38,482 nt of DNA from the NCBI GenBank assembly GCA_002392655.1, contig DGHK01000008.1, positions 1 to 38,482 of the forward strand, in the 5' to 3' direction. Under the pieces are notes generated by a model. It was not told where the DNA came from. It ran no database searches and saw only the letters and a program-made list of their open reading frames with translations. Every line of letters begins with the position of its first letter. Position 1 is the first letter of the stretch. A program made the position numbers and the translations under genes. Source of the stretch: Lachnospiraceae bacterium UBA3850 (GTDB lineage: Bacteria > Bacillota > Clostridia > Lachnospirales > Lachnospiraceae). Of the stretch, positions 31,998-38,482 are shown piece by piece.

Positions 31998-33562
31998 TTT
32001 CCAAGATTCTCTGTCTCAGGTACTTCGACAGTTTTCTCGTAGCAGAGGAATATATCATCAATCTTTTTCTGATCTGGCTTCGGTGTTATAAGACTTACGA
32101 TCGGTACTATGATAAGTCCGGCTATCATGGTAGCAGCACCGGCATTAATAGGTGACTTGATGATAGGTGTTCCAGCCTGTGTCATAAAGATATTCAGCAG
32201 GGTAAAGCCGACACCAATGATGTAGCTTGCCCATACAGAAGCCTTTGTGATCTTTTTGCTGTAAAGTCCATACATGAATGGAGCGAGAAATGCACCTGCA
32301 AGAGCTCCCCACGATACACCCATGAGCTGTGCTATGAATGTAGGTGGGTTAAATGCTATCACAACTGAAAGTATGATAAAGCACATAACCAGCACCTGCA
32401 TAAGTCTGAGCTGTGTTTTCTCCTTCATATCCTTCTTCATAAGTGGTCGAATCAGATCAAGTGTAAGGGTTGAACTGGAGGTAAGAACCAGTGAAGAAAG
32501 AGTTGACATGGATGCAGAGAATACAAGCACAACTACCACACCGATAAGTATATCAGGAAGTGTTGAAAGCATTGAAGGAACGATGGAATCATAAGCAACC
32601 TTAACTGTACCATCTTCAAGAGTAGTAACAACGCCTTCTATATCACCAAAGAGACGTCCGAAGCCTCCGAGGAAATAGCAGCCTCCTGCAATTATAATAG
32701 CGAAAAATGTAGAAACAACCGTTCCTGTCTTAACTGCTTTTTCATCCTTGATGGCATAGAACTTGTGAACCATCTGAGGAAGTCCCCAGGTTCCAAGAGA
32801 TGTAAGGATTACTACACCAAGAAGACTAAGCGGATCCGGTCCAAAGAAGCTGGCAAAGAGCCCCTTGCTGTCCAGAAGAGCAGCCGTTGTAACTGTAGGA
32901 TCTGTTTCAACATTTGAAAGAGACTTAAGAGCATTCAGGAATCCGCCCTGTCCGGAAAGTACAGCACCGATGACAGCGCATATACCTATAAGCATGATGA
33001 TACCCTGAACAAAATCATTTAACGCAGTAGCCATGTAACCACCGATTACAACATATGCTCCTGTAAGCAGAGCCATGATGATTACACAGATGCGGTAATC
33101 TATAGAGAAAGCCATTCCGAAAAGTCTTGAAAGTCCATTATATACACCTGCTGTATATGGAACAAGAAATACAAATGCAATGACAGAGCCTACTACTCTA
33201 AGTGCTTTGGAATCAAATCTTTTTCCAAAATACTCCGGCATAGTCTTGGCATCCAGCTGCTGTGTCATAAGTCTGGTACGACGGCCAAGTATAAGCCATG
33301 CCAGAAGGCTTCCGATAAACGCATTTCCGATACCTATCCAGGTAGAAGCAAGACCGAATTTCCATCCGAACTGTCCTGCATAACCGATGAATACAACGGA
33401 TGAGAAGTAAGAAGTTCCAAATGCAAATGCCGATATCCAGGGACCGACTGTACGGCCGCCAAGAACATAGTCATTTACATTCTTTGCTTTGTTACGTGAA
33501 TAGATACCTATTCCGATCATTACAGCAAAAAAGATGATCAGTAAAGCGACTTTGATTACCAT
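31994..33562 (-). CDS. Sodium:solute symporter (SSS family)
   Basis: 522 residues with about 13 membrane segments, the normal size for the family. The start IKVALLIIFFAVMIGIGIY, then NDYVLGGRTVGPWISAFAFG and SYFSSVVFIGYAGQ, with a family motif region GGYMATALNDFVQGIIM and SASMSTLSSLVLTSSSTLT, place it with PutP/OpuE/PanF-like carriers. The substrate cannot be read off. ATG follows AGGAGG by 8 bases. It is a single-gene unit with a consensus promoter and strong terminator; the promoter-downstream operator-like sites suggest repression by a DNA-binding regulator not in the window. Confidence 0.9.
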   Translation of the reverse strand: MVIKVALLIIFFAVMIGIGIYSRNKAKNVNDYVLGGRTVGPWISAFAFGTSYFSSVVFIGYAGQFGWKFGLASTWIGIGNAFIGSLLAWLILGRRTRLMTQQLDAKTMPEYFGKRFDSKALRVVGSVIAFVFLVPYTAGVYNGLSRLFGMAFSIDYRICVIIMALLTGAYVVIGGYMATALNDFVQGIIMLIGICAVIGAVLSGQGGFLNALKSLSNVETDPTVTTAALLDSKGLFASFFGPDPLSLLGVVILTSLGTWGLPQMVHKFYAIKDEKAVKTGTVVSTFFAIIIAGGCYFLGGFGRLFGDIEGVVTTLEDGTVKVAYDSIVPSMLSTLPDILIGVVVVLVFSASMSTLSSLVLTSSSTLTLDLIRPLMKKDMKEKTQLRLMQVLVMCFIILSVVIAFNPPTFIAQLMGVSWGALAGAFLAPFMYGLYSKKITKASVWASYIIGVGFTLLNIFMTQAGTPIIKSPINAGAATMIAGLIIVPIVSLITPKPDQKKIDDIFLCYEKTVEVPETENLGK

Positions 33563-33600
33563 AATAAAAACCTCCTAATCTGTCAGCGCGAATATCCATG

Positions 33601-33643
33601 ATAACGCACTTTATTGCACTAACGGTTTAACGCGCTAAAGTGT
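33601..33643. promoter_or_regulatory. Operator-like TAACG repeats after the symporter promoter
   Basis: Between the -10 box and the start codon the plus strand has TAACGCAC, TAACGGTT, TAACGCGC and TAAAGTGT, three of them stepping by 8 bases. TTAACGCGCTAA is palindromic but for one pair, and CACTTTA/TAAAGTG is a wider inverted pair. The site covers the expected start of transcription, as a repressor operator would. Confidence 0.4.
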
Positions 33644-33671
33644 ATTATATGCCTAAATCTGATTATGTCAA
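33644..33671 (-). promoter_or_regulatory. Consensus sigma-A promoter of the symporter gene
   Basis: TTGACA (33671-33666) and TATAAT (33649-33644) on the minus strand both match consensus perfectly and are spaced 16 bases apart. The start of transcription would be near 33637, leaving a leader of about 75 bases. Confidence 0.8.
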
Positions 33672-33721
33672 GAAAAATATCTTATGACATTTGACAGAAA
33701 AATATCTTATGACATTTGTCA
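33671..33721. repeat. 25-bp tandem repeat with palindrome in the divergent control region
   Basis: Two copies of a 25-bp unit starting AGAAAAATATCTTATGACAT (33671-33695 and 33696-33720) differ only in their last bases. The second ends in the palindrome TGACATTTGTCA (33710-33721); the first has TGACATTTGACA (33685-33696). They sit directly upstream of the symporter -35 box and in front of the divergent ABC operon, so one regulator could serve both. No strong promoter for the ABC operon was found in 33722-33823. Confidence 0.6.
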
Positions 33722-33823
33722 CATCCACAAAATGACGCTGCTCACTACCGCTTTCCCACGAAAATGCTATCATACGATTAAAATAATTCGTGTATGAGCC
33801 ATCAAAAAATAAGGAGTACAAAA

Positions 33824-34771
33824 ATGAGCGAAACTGTTGTAAAGATCACAAACCTGGTAAAGCGCTATAAAGAGCTTATCGCGCTGGACAACTTCAGTCT
33901 GGAAATAAAGGAGGGCGAGATCTTCGGTCTGCTCGGTCCAAATGGTTCCGGAAAGACCACCACCATGAACTGTCTGCTGTCCCTCCTGTCCTATGACAAG
34001 GGCGACATCGAGATATTCGGAGAAAAGATGAGTCCAAAACGTCTGGATATCAAGAAAAGAATCGGTGTTGTCAGCCAGAATGTTGCTGTATTCTATGAGC
34101 TTACGGTATATGAAAATATTGACTATTTCTGTGGTCTGTATATCAAGGACAGGAAAACACGTGCCAAGTATGTGGAGGATGCCATCCGGTTCGTGGACTT
34201 AAATGACTTCCGTAAATTCTTTCCCAAAAAACTGTCCGGCGGACTTCTCAGGAGACTGAATATTGCCTGCGGAATCGCTCATAAGCCTGACCTCATCATA
34301 TTTGACGAGCCGACAGTTGCTGTTGATCCACAGTCCAGAAACAAGATTCTGGAAGGCGTAGTGGAACTGAACAGACAGGGCGCTACCATTATATATACCT
34401 CCCATTATATGGAAGAGATCGAGCAGATCTGTTCACGCATACTCATTATGGATAAGGGAAAGGAAGTCGCCTCCGGCACCAGCGAGGAGCTTAAGGGCCG
34501 CATAAAGAATACGGAAAATGTTATCGTCGATGTGAGACATTTTCCTGCTGAGCATATCGATGCCCTCAGAAAGCTGAATCATGTATATGATGTAAACTAT
34601 CTTGGCGAAAAGCTCACCATAAAATGTGACGGAGGAAAGCATAACATCACCCATGTAATCGAGTATTTCTCCGAAAACAATCTGAGCTATGACCGCATCT
34701 ACTCAGAGCTTCCAACACTAAATGACGTATTCCTTGAGATAACCGGCAAGGAACTTAGAGATAAGGAGTAA
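33824..34771 (+). CDS. ABC transporter ATP-binding protein (ABC-2 exporter)
   Basis: 315 residues. Walker A is GLLGPNGSGKTTT, the signature is LSGGLLRRLN, Walker B is DLIIFDEPTVAVDP, and the switch His is in IIYTSHYMEE. A C-terminal extension of about 90 residues follows, as in DrrA/CcmA-type drug or peptide exporter ATPases. ATG at 33824 follows AAGGAG by 7 bases; an upstream in-frame ATG at 33794 would cover this site and is rejected. Four bases separate it from the first permease gene. The substrate is unknown. Confidence 0.92.
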   Translation: MSETVVKITNLVKRYKELIALDNFSLEIKEGEIFGLLGPNGSGKTTTMNCLLSLLSYDKGDIEIFGEKMSPKRLDIKKRIGVVSQNVAVFYELTVYENIDYFCGLYIKDRKTRAKYVEDAIRFVDLNDFRKFFPKKLSGGLLRRLNIACGIAHKPDLIIFDEPTVAVDPQSRNKILEGVVELNRQGATIIYTSHYMEEIEQICSRILIMDKGKEVASGTSEELKGRIKNTENVIVDVRHFPAEHIDALRKLNHVYDVNYLGEKLTIKCDGGKHNITHVIEYFSENNLSYDRIYSELPTLNDVFLEITGKELRDKE

Positions 34772-34775
34772 TAAA

Positions 34776-36194
34776 ATGTTCGGACGAATAATATTAACTC
34801 AGCTTAAGTTTAGTTTTCGCTCCAGAAAGTATATCTTCTGGACTCTTGCATTCCCCATTGCACTTGGAACACTGTTTTATTTTGCATTTAACTCCATATA
34901 TTCCAACAATCAGAACTCACCCATTCCTGTCGTTATCGAGGTTACAGAGGATGCGCTGAATGAGTACAGAGTTATGGAAGCCTTTTCCCATCTGGATACA
35001 GATAAAATATCTGAGGATATGAAAGAATATAATGAGAGCAAGGCTGTCGCAGAGGCAATGGGACAGGACTTCACAGAAGAGGAGCCTATATCAGAGGAGA
35101 CTCTGGAGCATATCGAGGAGATCCAAAGCTTTGAGGATATGAGGGATTATAATCTGGATGGATTTCCCTATGAATATGTCACAGTGGATAAGTCAGAAAT
35201 TGATGCCATCGAAAAGCAGGACCTCCCCTTTATGGAAATCATAAGCGACCTGACCTTTGACGATAACAAAACAAAGATGATAAAAGAGGTAGAGGTCTCA
35301 CGCCACGAAGAAGCACTGCAGCTATTAAAGGATGGTGATATTGCAGGAATCATAACTATATCAGGGTTAAATGACATCTCTCTCGAAGTAAATGGTGGAG
35401 GTGTAAAGCATAGTATCCTGTCCAGCATCATTGCCACATACAGACTGCAGGTGCAGAAGGCTATCGATACCATAAATGATGCCCCCGACGAACTGGGCTC
35501 TGCTGATACCGTAATGGACGAATCCACAAAAAGTATAGACTTCGTCGAAGCAAAGGGAATGGCAGGAAACAACAAAGATCCTTTCGTTTCTTACTTCTAT
35601 AACCTGATTGCCATGATTTCGATAATGGGTTCCTTTGGCTCTCTTAGCTCTATCGCCAGTAACTGTGCCAATCAGACAACGACCGGTATCCGTATCGATA
35701 CCGCTCCTATCAACAAGGTATTCTACGAACTGGCACAGGTTGTTGCCCTGATACTCGCTCAGGGAGCTATATCCTTTATCACACTTACCTATCTGATTCT
35801 CATTCTGGGAATAAGATTCGGGGGCAACCTGGGTCTGATTTACCTCACCGCATTTCTCGCAAGTGTTATGGGTGTAATACTGGGATATATGGTTTCCCAT
35901 CTGGGAAAAATGCCGGCAGACAAAAAAGAGACTATCCTGATGGCTATTACCCTGGGAGGTGGTTTCCTGTCAGGACTTATGATAGGCGATATGAAGATCA
36001 TCATTGAGGAGAAGTTCCCACTGTTTAACCGCATCAATCCATCCGCTGTTATAACAGATGCATTTTACGCTATCAACATCTTTGGACCGGGTCCAAGATA
36101 CTACAGATCACTGATGTATATGCTGATACTAAGTGCGGTCATGCTCGTGATTGGAATCATATTATCCAGACGAACATCATATAAATCTTTATAG
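34776..36194 (+). CDS. ABC-2 type permease with large external loop
   Basis: 472 residues. One membrane segment near 20-40 (FWTLAFPIALGTLFYFAF) is followed by an acidic external loop of about 220 residues, then five or more membrane segments (about 265-465), the pattern of ABC2_membrane_3/YhgE-like permeases. AAGGAG from the end of the ATPase gene provides its ribosome site. It pairs with the second permease (36314-37522) as a heterodimer powered by the ATPase. The substrate is not evident. Confidence 0.88.
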   Translation: MFGRIILTQLKFSFRSRKYIFWTLAFPIALGTLFYFAFNSIYSNNQNSPIPVVIEVTEDALNEYRVMEAFSHLDTDKISEDMKEYNESKAVAEAMGQDFTEEEPISEETLEHIEEIQSFEDMRDYNLDGFPYEYVTVDKSEIDAIEKQDLPFMEIISDLTFDDNKTKMIKEVEVSRHEEALQLLKDGDIAGIITISGLNDISLEVNGGGVKHSILSSIIATYRLQVQKAIDTINDAPDELGSADTVMDESTKSIDFVEAKGMAGNNKDPFVSYFYNLIAMISIMGSFGSLSSIASNCANQTTTGIRIDTAPINKVFYELAQVVALILAQGAISFITLTYLILILGIRFGGNLGLIYLTAFLASVMGVILGYMVSHLGKMPADKKETILMAITLGGGFLSGLMIGDMKIIIEEKFPLFNRINPSAVITDAFYAINIFGPGPRYYRSLMYMLILSAVMLVIGIILSRRTSYKSL

Positions 36195-36270
36195 CATAAA
36201 ACACCAGAAATACCAGACTTATTGCAGAAGACACCAGACACAGCGAACAACAAACCATAGTGACAGAAAG

Positions 36271-36341
36271 CTATGCAGATATATAAAACATTTTTCAAAG
36301 CAAGGGAAAAACTATGCAGGTATATAAAACATTTTTCAAAG
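36271..36341. repeat. Tandem duplication of the second permease start region
   Basis: CTATGCAG(A/G)TATATAAAAC and the following ATTTTTCAAAG occur at 36271-36300 and at 36312-36340, an offset of 41 bp. The first copy has an ATG (36273) but frame-shifts and stops after about 23 codons. The second is the true gene start, with AAGGG ahead of it. Duplication seems to have displaced the original start. Confidence 0.85.
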
Positions 36342-37522
36342 TAATGAAACAATACAGGGTGGGGATTTTATTATATATAGTCATCAACATAGTCATGCTG
36401 ATGATGCTGATAAACTCCAGCACTCCTCAACCGGAGACGGTGGAAATGACGAGCTACGGACTTCTCGTAGTTGACGAGGACCATTCAGAGTTTTCAGAGG
36501 AATTTGTCGGATACTTAGACGAAATGCATGATCTGAAGGAAGGCACCTACACCGATGATCAGATAAAGGATATGCTTTACTATCAGTCGATAACTGAGTA
36601 TATCGTTATTCCAAAGGGCTTTGAAGACGCATTTTATGAATATGTAGAGGCTGTTAAGAACCACGAAGCCGCCTCCGATGAAATCACAAAAAAGCTTCTT
36701 AAGGGAACCTATGACGAGGCTATGCCACGTGGACTATTCGTAAATATGCAGATGAACCAGTACCTGAACTCAGTGGCAGACTATCTGGCAGAGGGCAAAA
36801 CTCTCGACTACGCCTCGGAAAAAACAAAAGAAGCTCTCGATCCGGCTGCCTTCGTAACGATGATGAAACAGGAAATGCCTCCGGCAGAGATTTCCTACAC
36901 GGCATTTCTCTTTCTTCCTTACGGAATACTGTCCATCATATTTACATGCGTTCTTCCGGTCATCATCAGCTTCAACGAGAAGGAAAAGAAAAACAGAACC
37001 ATCGTTTCTTCTATGAAAATGAATACCAGAAATATAGCTCTGATACTTGGAGCAGCAACGCTCGCGATAGTTGTGACCATAATACTTGTCGGTTTTGCTA
37101 CCGCTGCCGATGGTGCAAAGTTTATCTTTACCAAGGCATGGTGGTTATCAGTTGCTAATGCATTTATATATACATTAACCACTACCATGCTGCTTTCTAT
37201 GATATCAACCCTACCGATTGGAATCGAGAAAACGGTATCCGGAAATACATCGGCATTCATAACCAACATCATCGGTCTGTCCTTCTCATTTCTTGGCGGA
37301 ACCTTTGTGGATCTCACCATTCTGGGTGATAATGTTGCAAAGGTAGGAAGATTCATACCGAATTACTGGTACTCCATCGCTTCCCGTAAGATATGGTATG
37401 AAAATGCACCACTCAGTGAGCTCCTCCCAAGCTTTGGGCTGCAGCTTCTCTTCGGTATAGTGTGCCTGTCCATTGGGCTGGTATTTACCAAATTCTTTGG
37501 AGATAGAGCCGCCTCAAACTAG
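36314..37522 (+). CDS. ABC-2 type permease, second subunit
   Basis: 402 residues. It has a membrane segment at about 15-32 (GILLYIVINIVMLMMLI), an external loop of about 150 residues rich in acidic residues, and about five membrane segments from 200 to 395. It resembles the first permease in layout but not closely in sequence, as expected of a heterodimer partner. The 119-bp spacer before it holds short ACACCAGA/TACCAGA repeats and a broken copy of its own start. No terminator is obvious within 30 bp after the stop. Confidence 0.88.
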   Translation: MQVYKTFFKVMKQYRVGILLYIVINIVMLMMLINSSTPQPETVEMTSYGLLVVDEDHSEFSEEFVGYLDEMHDLKEGTYTDDQIKDMLYYQSITEYIVIPKGFEDAFYEYVEAVKNHEAASDEITKKLLKGTYDEAMPRGLFVNMQMNQYLNSVADYLAEGKTLDYASEKTKEALDPAAFVTMMKQEMPPAEISYTAFLFLPYGILSIIFTCVLPVIISFNEKEKKNRTIVSSMKMNTRNIALILGAATLAIVVTIILVGFATAADGAKFIFTKAWWLSVANAFIYTLTTTMLLSMISTLPIGIEKTVSGNTSAFITNIIGLSFSFLGGTFVDLTILGDNVAKVGRFIPNYWYSIASRKIWYENAPLSELLPSFGLQLLFGIVCLSIGLVFTKFFGDRAASN

Positions 37523-37555
37523 TATAACCGTTTTTAATTAACTCAACTATATTAA

Positions 37556-37693
37556 CACTCCATCGCCACTAATTTGCTTCATATAACTACAGAAAGCGGA
37601 ACAGATGAAATGATGATCGTGCGCGTAATGATTGCACAGCTTCTCTCATTTATCGGAGTAGTTATCTTCTCAAGAAAATATGCTCTTCAATAG
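37556..37693 (+). pseudogene. Remnant of a membrane-protein C-terminus
   Basis: An open stretch without a start signal translates to a final hydrophobic helix (VRVMIAQLLSFIGVVIFSRKY) with a short polar lead. It looks like the last transmembrane helix of a transporter, but the family is not identifiable. Coding similarity probably ends near 37679, where the opposite-strand creatininase remnant begins. It is too short to be a functional gene. Confidence 0.35.
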
Positions 37694-37775
37694 GTGCCAT
37701 AACAGCAAAAACTATGCTTCTGTCTTTATCAACTTCCTTGATTTCCTTCCAGGTCATAAGACTTAAATCCTTCAT
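37662..37775 (-). pseudogene. Truncated creatininase-family gene start
   Basis: ATG at 37775 with a good GAGGA ribosome site opens 37 codons. The first 32 residues (LMTWKEIKEV, then VFAVMAPIEEH) match the N-terminus of creatininase-family amidohydrolases, breaking off at the metal-binding EHG motif (EEH kept, G lost). Five unrelated residues and a stop follow. The family protein is about 240-250 residues, so this is a clear truncation. Family assignment is from memory of the motif. Confidence 0.55.
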
Positions 37776-37808
37776 TTTTATTCCTCGTTTTATCGGAGAA
37801 ATAATAAA

Positions 37809-37826
37809 CCCGGCCAAACGGCCGGG
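37809..37826 (-). terminator. Intrinsic terminator of the right-edge ATPase gene
   Basis: CCCGGCC (37826-37820) and GGCCGGG (37815-37809) in minus-strand RNA form a seven-pair GC stem with a four-base loop, followed by TTTATTATTT. It begins 10 bp after the stop of the gene at 37836. Confidence 0.8.
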
Positions 37827-37835
37827 TCAAGTAAT

Positions 37836-38482
37836 TTATATATTCGAAAAAAGATCATCCATTGTTATTAATGATTGAATGTCTCCAGAATATGAATTAT
37901 CAACCAATCCAAATGTTGTAATCAGAGTAGGAAAAATAGCATACTTTGTTTCCGTAACAAGTTGAATGTCATTTATTCTCCTTCTCATTTTTTCATCATC
38001 TTCCTTGGTAAATGTATAATGAGAATTCGAATATTTCATTTCACATAAATTTATAACACGGTCTTTCCTCTCTATCAGTAAATCCACTTGAGATCCATGT
38101 ACGCCCTTATCTCTATCTGCTTTACAATACCATGCTCTAGTTTCAGTCTGAATACCTGAGATTCCAAGTTTATACTTTATCTGTTTTTCGTGTCTTAAAC
38201 AAACTCGTTCAAAAGCAAGTCCCATCCAGGTATTCACCTTAGGGGTGTTGAGCTGATTAGACCAAAAGTGTTCATCAGTCGTACCATTTTGTAAAAATTT
38301 ATAATGAAACAAAGTAAAATTATCTATCAGTTGATATACTGTATTTTTCTTTTTCTTCCCAAAGGAATTATATTTTCTTATAAATCCACAACTCTCTAAT
38401 TCCTCGAGCTTAGTTGATAAATCACCAGAATTAGCTATACCAGATTTTTCTATCAGCTCTTCTCTTGTCATTCCTACCTTTT
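37836..38482 (-). CDS. DUF234-type ATPase, C-terminal part (cut by window edge)
   Basis: At least 215 residues; the frame is open to the right edge, so the N-terminal P-loop ATPase domain of this roughly 450-residue family lies outside. The visible part has a winged-helix segment (EELIEKSGIANSGDLSTKL, then GFIRKYN) and a C-terminal PD-(D/E)xK nuclease-like fold with QVDLLIERKD and LCEMKYS. Related proteins are found in archaea and many gut bacteria; their role is unclear. An internal ATG at 38471 looks like a start but the fold implies a longer protein. Confidence 0.75.
   Translation of the reverse strand, partial: KVGMTREELIEKSGIANSGDLSTKLEELESCGFIRKYNSFGKKKKNTVYQLIDNFTLFHYKFLQNGTTDEHFWSNQLNTPKVNTWMGLAFERVCLRHEKQIKYKLGISGIQTETRAWYCKADRDKGVHGSQVDLLIERKDRVINLCEMKYSNSHYTFTKEDDEKMRRRINDIQLVTETKYAIFPTLITTFGLVDNSYSGDIQSLITMDDLFSNI

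Noticed and set aside
33794..33823. Ten-residue N-terminal extension of the ABC ATPase from ATG 33794
   Set aside because: It would be translated through the AAGGAG site that clearly serves ATG 33824.

Overview
The window looks like chromosomal DNA from a Gram-positive gut or rumen Firmicute, most likely a Lachnospiraceae member (Butyrivibrio, Eubacterium, Roseburia or Coprococcus type). This rests on moderate GC, strong AGGAGG-type ribosome sites, a LoaP-type NusG paralogue, diaminopimelate synthesis through DapL, choline-binding-type wall repeats, and no LPS or outer-membrane genes. The genus is an inference; no rRNA or tRNA is visible.

Layout: about 85% of the window is one minus-strand block, read from high to low coordinates. 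From right to left it holds: a Na+:solute symporter with its own consensus promoter (33562-31994); an operon of a wall-binding repeat protein, an ECF-like sigma factor and a one-TM putative anti-sigma factor (31759-29148); dapF and dapL (28893-26655); rfbF-rfbG-rfbH plus an SDR reductase/epimerase, a route to a CDP-3,6-dideoxyhexose (26458-21622); a GT2 and two very large GT-C-type membrane proteins (21495-14311); rmlC; an O-antigen-type ABC exporter (Wzm- and Wzt-like); a methyltransferase; a giant kinase/coiled-coil/double-GT2 protein (13479-5361); a separately promoted UDP-sugar 4,6-dehydratase (5055-2959); loaP with an attenuator-like leader and a PglE-type aminotransferase (2588-707); and a DUF4869-like/ATPase pair cut by the left edge. 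The right end carries a plus-strand ABC-2 exporter (33824-37522), a deletion scar with two gene remnants, and the C-terminal part of a DUF234-type ATPase cut by the right edge.

How it works together (inference from families): nucleotide sugars (CDP-dideoxyhexose, dTDP-6-deoxy sugar, a UDP-4-amino-6-deoxy sugar) feed the glycosyltransferases. The chain is built on a lipid carrier in the cytosol and exported by Wzm/Wzt. The methyltransferase, kinase-like domain, coiled coil and Wzt C-terminal domain together resemble the O9a-type cap-and-ruler (WbdD/Wzt) chain-termination system, rearranged for a Gram-positive cell. GT-C enzymes probably decorate the glycan outside the membrane.

The most unusual features are: (1) a trigger-factor/FKBP-like C-terminal region on a GT-C membrane protein; (2) six copies of a 27-bp hairpin repeat in three tandem pairs, each pair supplying the TGA stop of a gene; (3) unrelated tandem repeats with 30-bp, 21-bp and about 40-bp periods in both coding linkers and intergenic spacers of the cluster; (4) a WbdD-like arrangement split over two genes; and (5) an attenuator-like leader in front of loaP.
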